A DNA stretch of 64,000 nt from an uncultured Acetatifactor sp. (GTDB lineage: Bacteria > Bacillota > Clostridia > Lachnospirales > Lachnospiraceae). The translations under genes were made by a program, and so were the position numbers. The notes under the pieces were generated by a model. The model made no database searches. It was not told the origin of the DNA and was given only the letters and a program-made list of their open reading frames with translations. Shown piece by piece: positions 8,574 through 17,652 of this stretch (position 1 is the first letter of the stretch; each line of letters starts with the position of its first letter). The stretch is from NCBI GenBank assembly GCA_910578215.1, contig CAJTPH010000021.1, positions 1 through 64,000 of the forward strand, in the 5' to 3' direction.

Positions 8574-8627
8574 CCTCCGTGTTATCATAGACAAGAGGTT
8601 ATGTACCTTATCTATCATAACAGGAGG
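8574..8627 (-). terminator. Long stem-loop downstream of the MCP gene
   Basis: A 19-20 bp stem joins 8574-8593 and 8609-8627 (CCTCCGTGTTATCATAGAC against CTATCATAACAGGAGG) with one bulged base. Read on the minus strand, the stem is followed by TTTTTA, which fits a Rho-independent terminator for the MCP gene, though the stem is AT-rich and unusually long. Confidence 0.6.
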
Positions 8628-8676
8628 CCTTATAATTTAATCGGTTTTTTTGGCTCAGGCTTTTTATAATATAGCC

Positions 8677-10701
8677 CTACTGCTCGATGTCATACCGGAA
8701 TTTTCCCACCAGCTCCTTCAGCATATCCGCCTGGCGTGCCAGCTCCTCGGACGCTGCGGCGCTTTCCTCCGAGGTGGCGGAGTTGGATTCGACAACAGCC
8801 GATATCTGATTGATTCCCTCTGAGATCTGTGCCGCCGCCTTTGCCTGGTCTTCGGAAGCTATTGCAATTTCGCCCATGGATTCGTTGACCACCTTTGCGT
8901 TTTCCACAACGGAAAGCAGGGATTGGGCCGTGGAGCTGGCGAATTGGATACCTTCTTCTACGGCCATGATGGCGTTTTGAATCAGATCCTTCGTATTTCT
9001 TGCAGCCTCCGAGCTCTGGTCCGCGAGAGCGCCGACCTGTGTGGCGACGACGCCGAAGCCCCGTCCCTGTTCACCTGCCCTTGCAGCCTCGATTGAAGCG
9101 TTCAGGGAAAGCAGAGCCGTCTGGTCGGCAATTTCCTCTATGCTGCTGATAATAACCGCAATTTTATCGGAGGCTTTTCTGATCTTATCCATTGCCTCTG
9201 TGTTATTCTTCATATGCTCGTTGCTTTCAATGATCCTGTCGTTCATATTCGCCACGATCGTCCTTGTCTTTTCCGCGTTCTCGGCATTCACCTGTATCTT
9301 CTCCGAGATATCCGCGATGGTAGCGGTCAGCTCCGCCACTGCGCTTGCCTGGTCCGTGGCGCCCTCGGCAAGCTGCATGGAAGCGCCTGCCAGATCCTCC
9401 GCTCCCTTCTGGACCTGCTTCGCGTTGCAGTCAATATCCTGCATTGCAGAGCACAGCGATGCCACGATTCCCCGGAAGGACTTGCTGATTTCGGAGAAAT
9501 CACCCTTATAGTCATCATCTATCTGGATGATAAAGTTACCCTCCGAAAGCTCTGCCAGATGAGTGTCGATGTCTGCGATGATGTTTTTCAGATCGCCAAT
9601 GGTCTGCGACAGGCAGTTCATCAATATTGCGGTCTCGTCATTTGTCACAGGCTCCGGAGTATCGGTATGAAGATCTCCCTGCGCCAGAAGCTCAAGCCGG
9701 CTGACCACCATCGTGATGGGGCTTACGACCTTTTTGCCCAGACCAACGCCTCTTTTGATTCCGTACAGCGTAAATAAAATGACAAAAATCACTGTAAATA
9801 CCAGCGAGAGGTAAAACATTCCCAGGAATTCACTCCGCACTGCCGCAACGCCGATGCTCCATCCGTTTATGCCGGGAACCGGCGAATATGCAACGACCTT
9901 TGTGACCCCGCCATAGGAATAGGTTCCCGTTCCGCTTTGGCCCGTTATCATTTGCTTGCAGATTGCACTGTATTTTTTCAGCTTGGGGTTTGTGTCGCCA
10001 AGATGGATGCTGTCCTCCACGCCCACAAGCGAAGAATCAATATCCGCGATGGTAATTCCGTTGGAGTCAAGCATGAACGCGGTGCCGCCTTTTCCCACCT
10101 TGATAGAACGCATGATATCGTTCAGATATTCTCCGTTGGGGACATAGACCACCGCTCCCACCGCCTTTGTTCCGGGAATTCCGTTTTCCCACAGGGGAGC
10201 CGATACCACATAATTAACAGAATTTGTGATATCGCTGTAAGCCGGCGTGGAAATATATGTATTGCCTGCCATGGCTTCACGGAAGAAATCCCTGTCGGAG
10301 AAATTCGTCCCCGAGATTATGTCGATACCGCTGCTGTCTAAAAGGTACCCTCTCTCAAAATCGTGGTCCTTGATTCTCTGTTCCAGAATCGCCGCCTTGT
10401 CCTCTGCCGGCCGGCTGGAGTCCGCAAGCCGCGCGATGCTTCCTGTTTCATAGGCAACCGCCACATACTGTTGAAGCGCAGCCGCGACATAAAAGGCGGC
10501 AACATCAGAAGTATTGTTGATTGTAGAAGAAACCGCATTGATGGAAGAAATGTAACTCAGGACGGAAGTAATCACTCCCAGAACGATACAACAGATCATA
10601 ATGGTTCTTGCAAAGCATGAAGAAATTTTCTTTTCGATGCTTATAAAGCCCGTGCTTTGATTTTTTGTTTTTGATAGATCGCCGTTGTTTTCATTTTGCA
10701 T
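8677..10701 (-). CDS. Methyl-accepting chemotaxis protein with an extracellular Cache-type sensor
   Basis: 674 residues. Membrane span 1 is at about 29-56 (MICCIVLGVITSVLSYISS). An extracellular double-Cache-like sensor of about 230 residues has GYLLDSSGIDIISGTNFSDRDFF and AVVYVPNGEYL and FMLDSNGITIADIDSSLVG. Span 2 is near 295-315, followed by a HAMP region (SPITMVVSRLELLAQGDLHT). The cytoplasmic signalling hairpin peaks at ADQTALLSLNASIEAARAGE near residue 535, which contacts CheA/CheW. The protein senses an external ligand and signals to the flagellar motor. It stands alone; no che genes are adjacent. A long AT-rich promoter region precedes it on the minus strand. Confidence 0.95.
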   Translation of the reverse strand: MQNENNGDLSKTKNQSTGFISIEKKISSCFARTIMICCIVLGVITSVLSYISSINAVSSTINNTSDVAAFYVAAALQQYVAVAYETGSIARLADSSRPAEDKAAILEQRIKDHDFERGYLLDSSGIDIISGTNFSDRDFFREAMAGNTYISTPAYSDITNSVNYVVSAPLWENGIPGTKAVGAVVYVPNGEYLNDIMRSIKVGKGGTAFMLDSNGITIADIDSSLVGVEDSIHLGDTNPKLKKYSAICKQMITGQSGTGTYSYGGVTKVVAYSPVPGINGWSIGVAAVRSEFLGMFYLSLVFTVIFVILFTLYGIKRGVGLGKKVVSPITMVVSRLELLAQGDLHTDTPEPVTNDETAILMNCLSQTIGDLKNIIADIDTHLAELSEGNFIIQIDDDYKGDFSEISKSFRGIVASLCSAMQDIDCNAKQVQKGAEDLAGASMQLAEGATDQASAVAELTATIADISEKIQVNAENAEKTRTIVANMNDRIIESNEHMKNNTEAMDKIRKASDKIAVIISSIEEIADQTALLSLNASIEAARAGEQGRGFGVVATQVGALADQSSEAARNTKDLIQNAIMAVEEGIQFASSTAQSLLSVVENAKVVNESMGEIAIASEDQAKAAAQISEGINQISAVVESNSATSEESAAASEELARQADMLKELVGKFRYDIEQ

Positions 10702-11410
10702 ATATTTTCCTCGTTTCCGGCTGCTCCGCCAATCATCCTTTCCGTTATAATATAATTTCCGGGCATCATCCCGAAGAGCCTATTTTATATAATCATATTA
10801 TATCACCATAATATCCAATTTTCTACCTTTTTGATAAAATATTATAATATTGATAACAAAAACGAGAGCTGTTATTATTTTTAGCATTATTTAAAAAAAA
10901 GCTTTCTATTTTTGGCAAGATGTATTATAATGCTTATATTAAAGCATAAGCATTCGATCATAATGTTCAGGAAGCATATTGATGGCGAAATCTGACTGAA
11001 ACCCCCCGTTTTAGTAAAGAAAAGAATATTCAAAACCTAAGCCGAGCTTTTAAGGCAGAGAATTTTTATAATTTAGGCAGTGTGTCTTAGATTGAAACTT
11101 CCATTTCGGAATTGTGTACCCATTCAAAAGTGTGCCCATTCAAAAAGAGCTTTCAAATATGTTTTGTAAATATTTTTACATCAGGATATAAAGCAAAACT
11201 CGGTTGATGTTATGAAAGATTTTAAGCAGGCGGAGCTTTTTTACACCTGATATTTCAGATTTTCAGACGTGGGCTTTGCTGTAAGCAAAAGAAATAAATC
11301 AGGAGAAAGCGGATAATCACAGGCTTTCGATACAGGGAAACGAAATTTGTAAAAGGGAAAACTTTCCTACAAAATATAAATGAAAAGGTTTTCAAATCAG
11401 GAGGAATTTT
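10702..11410. other. Divergent intergenic region between the MCP and rho genes
   Basis: About 700 AT-rich bases with no gene. It must hold the minus-strand MCP promoter and the rho promoter, but I could not fix either by eye. Visible elements are a perfect dyad AATGCTTAT (10929-10937)/ATAAGCATT (10946-10954) and a tandem 16-mer at 11114-11145. A strong site AGGAGGAATTTT precedes rho. Confidence 0.55.
11114..11145. repeat. Tandem 16-bp duplication in the rho leader
   Basis: GTGTACCCATTCAAAA (11114-11129) is followed directly by GTGTGCCCATTCAAAA (11130-11145), one difference. It lies about 265 bp upstream of rho and its role is unknown. Confidence 0.8.
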
Positions 11411-12994
11411 ATGAGGGAAAAATATGAATCGCTGCAGCTTGCCCAGCTAAAGGAGCTGGCGAAGGTACGCGGGTTAAAGGGTACCTCCGCCATGAAAAAG
11501 GCGGAGCTGGTAGAGGCGATGCTTGCGGAGGATGAAAGGGTTAAGAAGCTGGAAGACGAGAGCGCGGCAAAAAGCAGCTCCGCCCAGCAGAATACAGACG
11601 CTTCACACGGCAGGGAGACTTCCAAGACCCCGGCGCCCCGCAGACGCACGGTTATCACCTCGCCGAAGCGGGACATGCAGAAGAATACTGCGGAGGAACG
11701 TGCCGTGAAGGCGGAGGCTTCCGCACAGACCGAGACCGTTCAGAGGGTGGAGGAGAATCCCCGGCCCTATGAAAGTGCGCCTGCACCTGCGGCAGGAGCG
11801 GCGCCGGCGGCGCGTGTCAGCCGTCCCCCGGAGGTTTATGACGAAAAGACCTATCCAAAGGAGCTGGACAGCGGCGAGGAGGCCAGCGGTATTCTGGAGG
11901 TCATGCCGGACGGATACGGCTTTATCCGCTGTGAAAATTATCTTCCGGGCGAGAACGATGTGTACGTGGCGCCCAGCCAGATCCGCCGTTTCGGCTTAAA
12001 GACAGGGGATATCCTGCACGGTAACAAGCGCATCAAGACCCAGCAGGAAAAGTTCAGCGCGCTTTTGTTTATACGCTCTATTAACGGCTATACCACCGAG
12101 GAGGCGTCCCAGCGCAAGGCTTTCGAGGACATGACGCCCATATTCCCCAACGAGCGCATCCGGCTGGAGACGTCAGGCTGCAGCGTGGCAATGCGGGTCA
12201 TGGATCTGGTCAGCCCGGTAGGCAAGGGGCAGCGCGGCATGATCGTATCGCCGCCCAAGGCGGGCAAGACGACGCTGCTGAAGGATGTGGCGAAGTCCAT
12301 TTTGCGCACGAATCCCCACATGCACATGCTGATTCTGCTGATCGACGAGCGGCCGGAGGAGGTTACGGACATTAAGGAGGCTATTATCGGCAACAATGTG
12401 GAGGTGATCTATTCCACCTTTGACGAGCTGCCGGAGCATCATAAAAGAGTCTCGGAAATGGTTATCGAACGCGCAAAGCGTCTGGTGGAGCATAAAAAGG
12501 ACGTTGTCATCCTGCTTGACAGCATTACCCGTCTGGCAAGAGCATACAATCTGGTGGTGCCGCCCAGCGGGCGCACCCTGTCGGGAGGCCTTGACCCGGC
12601 GGCGCTGCACATGCCCAAGAGGTTTTTCGGCGCGGCGAGGAACATGCGCGAGGGCGGCAGTCTGACCATACTTGCCACCGCTTTGGTGGACACGGGAAGC
12701 AAGATGGATGACGTGATATACGAGGAGTTCAAGGGTACCGGCAACATGGAGATGATTCTGGACAGAAAGCTCTCCGAAAAGCGCATTTTCCCTGCCATTG
12801 ATCTGGCGAAATCCGGAACCAGACGGGAGGATCTGCTCTTGAACGGCGAGGAATTCGAGGCCATCAATATCATGCGCAAGGCGTTGAACGGCCTGAAGTC
12901 GGACGAGGCCACCGACCGGATTCTGGATATGTTTGCGAAGACGAGAAATAATAACGATTTTGTCCAGACGGTAAAGAAAAACAGGTTCATTTGA
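11411..12994 (+). CDS. rho: Transcription termination factor Rho
   Basis: 527 residues, preceded by AGGAGGAATTTT. A Rho_N helical domain (1-45, SLQLAQLKELAKVRGLKG) is followed by a low-complexity, Ala/Pro/charged insertion (about 45-155). The RNA-binding cold-shock fold comes next (GILEVMPDGYGFIRCENY, about 160-205). The ATPase ring has P-loop SPPKAGKTT (about 279-287) and Walker B VVILLDSITRLARAYN (about 365). The end DRKLSEKRIFPAIDLAKSGTRREDLL is typical. Rho is a hexameric RNA translocase that ends transcription. The N-terminal insertion makes it longer than the E. coli form (about 419). Confidence 0.97.
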   Translation: MREKYESLQLAQLKELAKVRGLKGTSAMKKAELVEAMLAEDERVKKLEDESAAKSSSAQQNTDASHGRETSKTPAPRRRTVITSPKRDMQKNTAEERAVKAEASAQTETVQRVEENPRPYESAPAPAAGAAPAARVSRPPEVYDEKTYPKELDSGEEASGILEVMPDGYGFIRCENYLPGENDVYVAPSQIRRFGLKTGDILHGNKRIKTQQEKFSALLFIRSINGYTTEEASQRKAFEDMTPIFPNERIRLETSGCSVAMRVMDLVSPVGKGQRGMIVSPPKAGKTTLLKDVAKSILRTNPHMHMLILLIDERPEEVTDIKEAIIGNNVEVIYSTFDELPEHHKRVSEMVIERAKRLVEHKKDVVILLDSITRLARAYNLVVPPSGRTLSGGLDPAALHMPKRFFGAARNMREGGSLTILATALVDTGSKMDDVIYEEFKGTGNMEMILDRKLSEKRIFPAIDLAKSGTRREDLLLNGEEFEAINIMRKALNGLKSDEATDRILDMFAKTRNNNDFVQTVKKNRFI

Positions 12995-13053
12995 GCAGGG
13001 TTTGCAGAAAATATAGAGAAAAGATAAAAATTGGCAAAAAAGAAAAATTGTGC

Positions 13054-13082
13054 TTGCATATAGACAACTCGTATGTTACAAT
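13054..13082 (+). promoter_or_regulatory. Sigma-A type promoter upstream of rpmE
   Basis: TTGCAT (13054-13059) and TACAAT (13077-13082) are spaced 17 bp. It would give a leader of about 165 bases before rpmE, containing GC-rich hairpin-forming sequence near 13150-13165. Confidence 0.6.
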
Positions 13083-13251
13083 AATACCGCTGTTTGTGGT
13101 TCCATAAGCAGTGCGGATGAGAACGCGGAGTACGCTGGCTGCATACGGCTGTGGCAGGTGCCGCAGCGCAATACCGGCTTCGCGATGCCAGAAGGCTGAA
13201 CTGTTACAGAACAACAAATATATTGCAAGTACTTATAAAGAGGTGAGAGAG

Positions 13252-13452
13252 ATGAAAGAAGGAATCCATCCCCAGTATTATCAGGCTACCGTGACCTGCA
13301 ACTGTGGCAATACTTTTGTGACAGGTTCCACGAAACCTGAGATCCATGTGGAGGTATGCTCCAAGTGCCATTCATTCTATACCGGTCAGATGAAGACCGC
13401 CAGAGCTGATGGACGTATCGAGAAGTTCAACAAGAAATACGGCGTTCAGTAG
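13252..13452 (+). CDS. rpmE: 50S ribosomal protein L31, zinc-binding form
   Basis: 66 residues from the ATG at 13252, preceded by AGAGGTGAGAGA. The earlier in-frame start would add a non-conserved extension. The sequence MKEGIHPQYYQATVTCNCGN is a typical L31 start. CNCG and CSKCHSFYTGQ supply the four cysteines of the zinc-binding C+ form. L31 binds at the central protuberance of the large subunit. The gene has its own promoter and ends in a strong terminator, so it is a single-gene unit between rho and the DUF1385 gene. Confidence 0.97.
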   Translation: MKEGIHPQYYQATVTCNCGNTFVTGSTKPEIHVEVCSKCHSFYTGQMKTARADGRIEKFNKKYGVQ

Positions 13453-13464
13453 GAAGCGCAGGGG

Positions 13465-13494
13465 AAGGGTGAGATACGAGTATCTCACCCTTTT
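13465..13494 (+). terminator. Rho-independent terminator after rpmE
   Basis: AAGGGTGAGATA (13465-13476), loop CGAG, then TATCTCACCCTT (13481-13492) followed by T residues. A perfect 12-bp stem. Confidence 0.92.
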
Positions 13495-13542
13495 GTACGT
13501 TGTAGGTTACATTGAGTTTAGTGAGAAACAAAGGAGCTTTTT

Positions 13543-14523
13543 ATGGCGAAAAGAAAGGGTAAATGCTATTCCGGCATAGGAGGGCAGGCTGTGCTGGAAG
13601 GCATTATGATGAAAAATCAGGAAAAGTATGCCGTGGCGGTCAGAAAGCCCGACGGCGGGATAGCCGTTGAGACTGAAAATACGCAGGGAATCCTTGAAGG
13701 AAACAGGCTCAAGGAGCTTCCTTTCATTCGCGGCGTTTTTAATTTTATAGATTCCATGATGCTGGGCATGAAGTGCATTAATTTTTCCGCCTCGCTTTAT
13801 GACGGCGAGGAAGAAAAGGAGGACGGAGGAAAGGGCGATAAGCTTGCGACAGTTCTGATTTCCCTATTTTCCGTGGCGTTCGCCGTGGGCATTTTTGTGG
13901 TGCTTCCCACCTATTTGACTTCCTTTTTTGTAAAATCCCTGAAAAACGAATCCTTGAGGGCGATAATTGAGGGTGTGCTGAGAATACTGATATTTATTGC
14001 ATATATTCTTCTTATCAGCATTATGAAGGATATCAGGCGGCTGTTCCGTTATCACGGAGCTGAGCATCAGTGTATCAACTGCATTGAGAAGGGCAGGCCG
14101 TTGACGGTGCGCAATGTGATGAGGAGCTCCAGGCTGCACAAAAGATGCGGAACCAGCTTTATATTCTTTGTGTTTCTGGTGAGTATTGTCCTGTTCTTTT
14201 TTATCAGAGTGGATAATCCGCTTTTGAGGGTGCTGCTGCGTATTTTGCTGATGCCCGTGGTTGCTGGAATCTCTTATGAAATCATCCGGCTTGCGGGCCG
14301 GTGCGACAATCTTTTTGTTAAAATTCTCTCCGCGCCCGGCATGGGAATCCAGCTGCTCACCACCAAAAAGCCGGATAAGGATATGGTTGAGGTGGCGATT
14401 GCCGCAGTGGAAGCGGTGTTTGACTGGAAGAAGTTTCTCCGGGAGAACTACGGGTACGTGGAACAGGAGGCCCGGGCGCAGGACACAGCGCAGAACAGGG
14501 AGGATGAGGCTGAGGACATATGA
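13543..14523 (+). CDS. DUF1385 family membrane protein
   Basis: 326 residues. It begins MAKRKGKCYSGIGGQAVLEG and IMMKNQEKYAVAVRKPDG, the hallmark of DUF1385 (B. subtilis YqhQ). Hydrophobic spans lie at about 105-130, 146-163, 207-225 and 230-250. Between them is the conserved RYHGAEHQCINCIEKG loop with His and Cys residues. The function is unknown. It overlaps prmC by four bases (ATGA), so the two are translationally coupled. This order, rpmE-DUF1385-prmC-prfA, is common in Clostridia and suggests a link to translation termination that has not been explained. Confidence 0.92.
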   Translation: MAKRKGKCYSGIGGQAVLEGIMMKNQEKYAVAVRKPDGGIAVETENTQGILEGNRLKELPFIRGVFNFIDSMMLGMKCINFSASLYDGEEEKEDGGKGDKLATVLISLFSVAFAVGIFVVLPTYLTSFFVKSLKNESLRAIIEGVLRILIFIAYILLISIMKDIRRLFRYHGAEHQCINCIEKGRPLTVRNVMRSSRLHKRCGTSFIFFVFLVSIVLFFFIRVDNPLLRVLLRILLMPVVAGISYEIIRLAGRCDNLFVKILSAPGMGIQLLTTKKPDKDMVEVAIAAVEAVFDWKKFLRENYGYVEQEARAQDTAQNREDEAEDI

Positions 14524-15392
14524 CTTATGGGGAGGTCTGTAAAAAGGGAGAGACGGTCTTGGCGGAAGCGGGGATAGAGGAAGCGCAGCTGAACGCAAGG
14601 CTTCTTTTGGAGTATGTCTGCGGTACATCCCGCAGCGACCTTCTGGCGCACGGGGACAGAGAGGTGGCGAAGGAGGAGCAGAGGCTCTACGAACGGCTGA
14701 TTGCAAAACGCAGGGACAAAATTCCTCTGCAGCAGCTCACCGGAAGCCAGGGCTTTATGGGGCTGGAATTTTCGGTGAATGAGCATGTGCTTATACCCAG
14801 GCAGGATACGGAAATTTTGGTTGAGGAGGTATTAAAAAATCTCCACGACGGTATGAGAATACTGGATATGTGCACGGGGTCAGGCTGTATTCTTATCAGC
14901 CTGCTTCACTATTCCAACGACTGCACGGGCGTGGGAGCGGATATTTCCGGGGAGGCGCTGCAGGTTGCGGAGGAAAATAAGAGAAGGCTGCTTGGAACGT
15001 CGGCGGACGCCCGGCTGCAGGAGCTTCCAGACTGTACATTTGTACGGAGCGACCTTTTTGAAAATATTGAGGGACGATTCGACATTATCGTGTCAAATCC
15101 TCCTTATATTTCCGCCGGCGAAATAGAAACGCTGATGCCGGAGGTAAGGGATCACGAGCCAAGGCTGGCGTTGGACGGCGGCGGGGACGGGCTGTTTTTT
15201 TACCGCAGGATCATTGCGGAAAGCGGCGGATATCTTCCCGGCGGAGGCATGCTCTTTTTTGAAATCGGATATAATCAGGCGGAGGCGGTTGTCGTGCTGA
15301 TGGAGGAAGCCGGGTTTCTGGAGATAACGACAGTTAAGGATTATGCGGGGCTGGACCGGGTGGTATATGGCACAAAGGGCTTTGCGCCGTAG
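14520..15392 (+). CDS. prmC: Release factor glutamine methyltransferase PrmC
   Basis: 290 residues; methylates the glutamine of the GGQ motif in release factors RF1 and RF2 using S-adenosylmethionine. The N-terminal helical domain (about 1-80) is followed by the Rossmann-like methyltransferase with LDMCTGSGCIL (115-125) and the catalytic NPPY (192-195). RFDIIVSNPPYIS and DGLFFYRRI are typical. It overlaps the DUF1385 gene and precedes prfA, its substrate gene, by 65 bp. Confidence 0.96.
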   Translation: MTYGEVCKKGETVLAEAGIEEAQLNARLLLEYVCGTSRSDLLAHGDREVAKEEQRLYERLIAKRRDKIPLQQLTGSQGFMGLEFSVNEHVLIPRQDTEILVEEVLKNLHDGMRILDMCTGSGCILISLLHYSNDCTGVGADISGEALQVAEENKRRLLGTSADARLQELPDCTFVRSDLFENIEGRFDIIVSNPPYISAGEIETLMPEVRDHEPRLALDGGGDGLFFYRRIIAESGGYLPGGGMLFFEIGYNQAEAVVVLMEEAGFLEITTVKDYAGLDRVVYGTKGFAP

Positions 15393-15457
15393 AGCGTATT
15401 GCGGATGTGCACCGGATGATATGAATTTGCAGGCTATAGAAAGGCATAGGTACTGAT

Positions 15458-16534
15458 ATGTTTGATAAATTAGAGGATTTATTGATACGTTTTGAGGAGA
15501 TCATGGGAGAGCTGCATGAGCCCACTGTCACAAACAATCAGGAGCGTTTCCGCAAATTGATGAGGGAGCAGAGCGATCTGACCCCCATTGTGGAGGCTTA
15601 TACGGAATATAAAAAGTGCAGGCAGGACATCGAGGACTCGCTGGAAATGCTGGAGGGCGAGAATGACGAAGAAATGCGCGATATGATTAAGGAGACCCTG
15701 AACGACGGCAAAAAGCGCATGGAGGAGCTGGAGCAGCAGCTTAAGATATTGTTGCTGCCCAAGGACCCCAACGACGATAAAAACGTTATCGTGGAGATCC
15801 GTGCCGGCGCGGGCGGCGACGAGGCGGCATTGTTTGCGGCTGAAATCTACCGCATGTATGTGCACTATGCCGAGAGCCGGCGCTGGAAGGTGGAGACCAT
15901 GAACGTGGATGAGATCGGCATTGGAGGCATGAAGGAGGTACAGTTCATGATTAACGGCCAGGGCGCTTACTCCAGAATGAAGTACGAGAGCGGCGTCCAC
16001 CGTGTGCAGCGGGTGCCGGAGACGGAGAGCGGCGGCCGGATTCACACCTCCACGATCAGCGTGGCGGTGATGCCGGAGGTGGATGAGGATATCGATGTTG
16101 TCATCGACGATAAGGACATCCGTATCGATGTGATGCGCGCCTCCGGTAACGGCGGCCAGTGCGTCAATACCACGGACTCGGCGGTGCGGCTGACTCACTA
16201 TCCCACGGGAATCGTGGTGTACAGCCAGACGGAGAAATCTCAGATACAGAACAAGGCTAAGGCGTTTGCACTGTTGAAGGCGAAGCTCTACGACATCGAG
16301 CAGCAGCAGAGACACGACGCGGAAGCCGAGCTGCGCAGAAGCCAGATCGGCACAGGGGACCGCTCCGAGAAGATCCGCACCTATAATTTCCCTCAGGGGC
16401 GTGTCACCGACCACCGCATAGGCTTGACTATCTACAAGCTGGATAAGGTGATGAACGGGGACATTCAGGAAATTATTGACGCCTGTATCGCCGCCGACCA
16501 GGCGGCCAAGTTAGCGAAGATGGGAGAAAATTAA
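15458..16534 (+). CDS. prfA: Peptide chain release factor 1
   Basis: 358 residues; recognises UAA and UAG and triggers peptide release. The stop-codon-reading tripeptide PET (187-189) is in VQRVPETESGGRIHTS. The catalytic GGQ is at 232-234 (RASGNGGQCVNTTDSAVR) and is the methylation target of the upstream PrmC. The coiled N-terminal domain and the RTYNFPQGRVTDHRIG segment are as expected. The last codons (AAKLAKMGEN) are the source of a 58-bp tandem repeat that continues past the stop codon. Confidence 0.97.
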   Translation: MFDKLEDLLIRFEEIMGELHEPTVTNNQERFRKLMREQSDLTPIVEAYTEYKKCRQDIEDSLEMLEGENDEEMRDMIKETLNDGKKRMEELEQQLKILLLPKDPNDDKNVIVEIRAGAGGDEAALFAAEIYRMYVHYAESRRWKVETMNVDEIGIGGMKEVQFMINGQGAYSRMKYESGVHRVQRVPETESGGRIHTSTISVAVMPEVDEDIDVVIDDKDIRIDVMRASGNGGQCVNTTDSAVRLTHYPTGIVVYSQTEKSQIQNKAKAFALLKAKLYDIEQQQRHDAEAELRRSQIGTGDRSEKIRTYNFPQGRVTDHRIGLTIYKLDKVMNGDIQEIIDACIAADQAAKLAKMGEN

Positions 16535-16649
16535 AGTCCCGCCTGGTCGTGCGACCGAGGCGGCCAAGTTAGCGAAGATGGGAGAAAATTAAAGTCCCGC
16601 CTGGTCGTGCGACCGAGGCGGCCAAGCTAGCAAAGATGGGAGAAAATTA
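16500..16649 (+). repeat. 58-bp tandem repeat, about 2.6 copies, copied from the prfA 3' end
   Basis: Units begin at 16500, 16558 and 16616 (AGGCGGCCAAGYTAGCRAAG) and run through GATGGGAGAAAATTA. The first unit holds the last ten prfA codons and its stop. Units 1 and 2 are nearly identical, and unit 3 is partial with two changes. Each full unit also holds a hairpin-forming CCGCCTGGTCG-TG-CGACCGAGGCGG. The third unit ends just before the ribosome site of the next gene. The duplication leaves the prfA product unchanged. Confidence 0.93.
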
Positions 16650-16665
16650 GAGGGAGGAGAGAATT

Positions 16666-17652
16666 ATGAGGGAGACGATACAGAGAGGCTGCGAACAGCT
16701 GATACGCTGCAGGGATCAGGTAAAACAGGTGTTTCCCTGGGACGGAGGGCTGATACACCTGTCATGTGCCGGAATCTATGTGATGAAGGGCAAGAGTGTC
16801 GACGAGGGGGTTTTGGAGCAGAGCAAGCGCCTCCTTAAGGAAAAGGTGGGTGTTTTCTCCAATTTCCGTGGAACGGCGCGGTCGCCCATCGCCGCCATGC
16901 TGGCAGTCAGCGGTAATCCGGAGCGTACGCTGGATAACGGAATTACCGTATATGAGCTGCTGAAGAAGGAGTTTTGGAGCTCCGCTTATCTGCCTCTTGC
17001 AGCCATGACGATTGCTCAGCTTGTGGAGCCCTTCGATTATGAGCGGGTTGCCGGACGTACCAGAAGGATTTATGAGCGGATGAAGGCGGAGCATCCCTTT
17101 CTCACCAACAGTGAGGACAGTGCGCTCTGTGCCATGTCGGCGCTTTCGGAAAGGTCGGAGGACGCGTTGATTGGAGATATGGAATCGTGCTACAGGCTTC
17201 TTAAGCCGGAATTTTTCTCGGGGAATGCGGTGCAGTCCCTGGCGCATGTGCTGTCTCTTTGCGAGGGGACGCCGGAGGAAAAGTGCCGCAGGACTATGGA
17301 GCTGTTCCATAATTTGAAAGCAGCGGGCAGGAAATACGGCACGGAGTACGAGCTGCCTACGCTGGGAATTTTTGCATTGACGGATGCGGATTCCCGGCAG
17401 GTCGCCGGGGAAATGATTGAGATCGACAGTTGGTTGTCGGAGCAGAAGGGCTTTGGAGCGCTGGGCAGCGTTGGCAGCAAACAGCGCCTGATGTATGCGG
17501 GCATGCTTGCGCAAAAGGAGCATGCTGCGGCAGATGTCGTTCAGACGGCGGCAGTGAGAAGCACGGTGGCGCTGATCGTGGCGCAGGAGATGGTTATGTG
17601 CGCGGCCATTGCGGCAAGCACCGCGCCAGCCGCAAGCTCGTCTTCGAGCTGA
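16666..17652 (+). CDS. DUF4003 family protein
   Basis: 328 residues, preceded by AGGGAGGAGA. It is a mostly helical soluble protein: MRETIQRGCEQLIRCRDQVK, SVDEGVLEQSKRLLKEKVGVFSNF in two parts, RGTARSPIAAMLAVSG, and FWSSAYLPLAAMTIAQL. This matches DUF4003, whose role is unknown. The C-terminus is Ala- and Ser-rich with five closing serines, and a hydrophobic helix near 295-315. It follows prfA after the tandem repeat and may be read from the same transcript. Confidence 0.85.
   Translation: MRETIQRGCEQLIRCRDQVKQVFPWDGGLIHLSCAGIYVMKGKSVDEGVLEQSKRLLKEKVGVFSNFRGTARSPIAAMLAVSGNPERTLDNGITVYELLKKEFWSSAYLPLAAMTIAQLVEPFDYERVAGRTRRIYERMKAEHPFLTNSEDSALCAMSALSERSEDALIGDMESCYRLLKPEFFSGNAVQSLAHVLSLCEGTPEEKCRRTMELFHNLKAAGRKYGTEYELPTLGIFALTDADSRQVAGEMIEIDSWLSEQKGFGALGSVGSKQRLMYAGMLAQKEHAAADVVQTAAVRSTVALIVAQEMVMCAAIAASTAPAASSSSS

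Larger units (their letters stand above)
8271..8676. other. Gap between malic enzyme and MCP genes with several hairpins
   Basis: No gene was found. The stretch holds the 40-bp-period repeat at 8325-8397, an inverted repeat AGTCTG/CAGACT (8468-8488), a perfect dyad AGAACGC/GCGTTCT (8514-8534) and the long stem-loop at 8574-8627. It is probably the malic-enzyme leader plus the MCP terminator. Confidence 0.6.

Noticed and set aside
21..13207. Shared 14-mer GGCTGAACTGTTAC near 22 and 13194
   Set aside because: It occurs only twice, with no conserved flanks, and may be chance; not enough to call a repeat.
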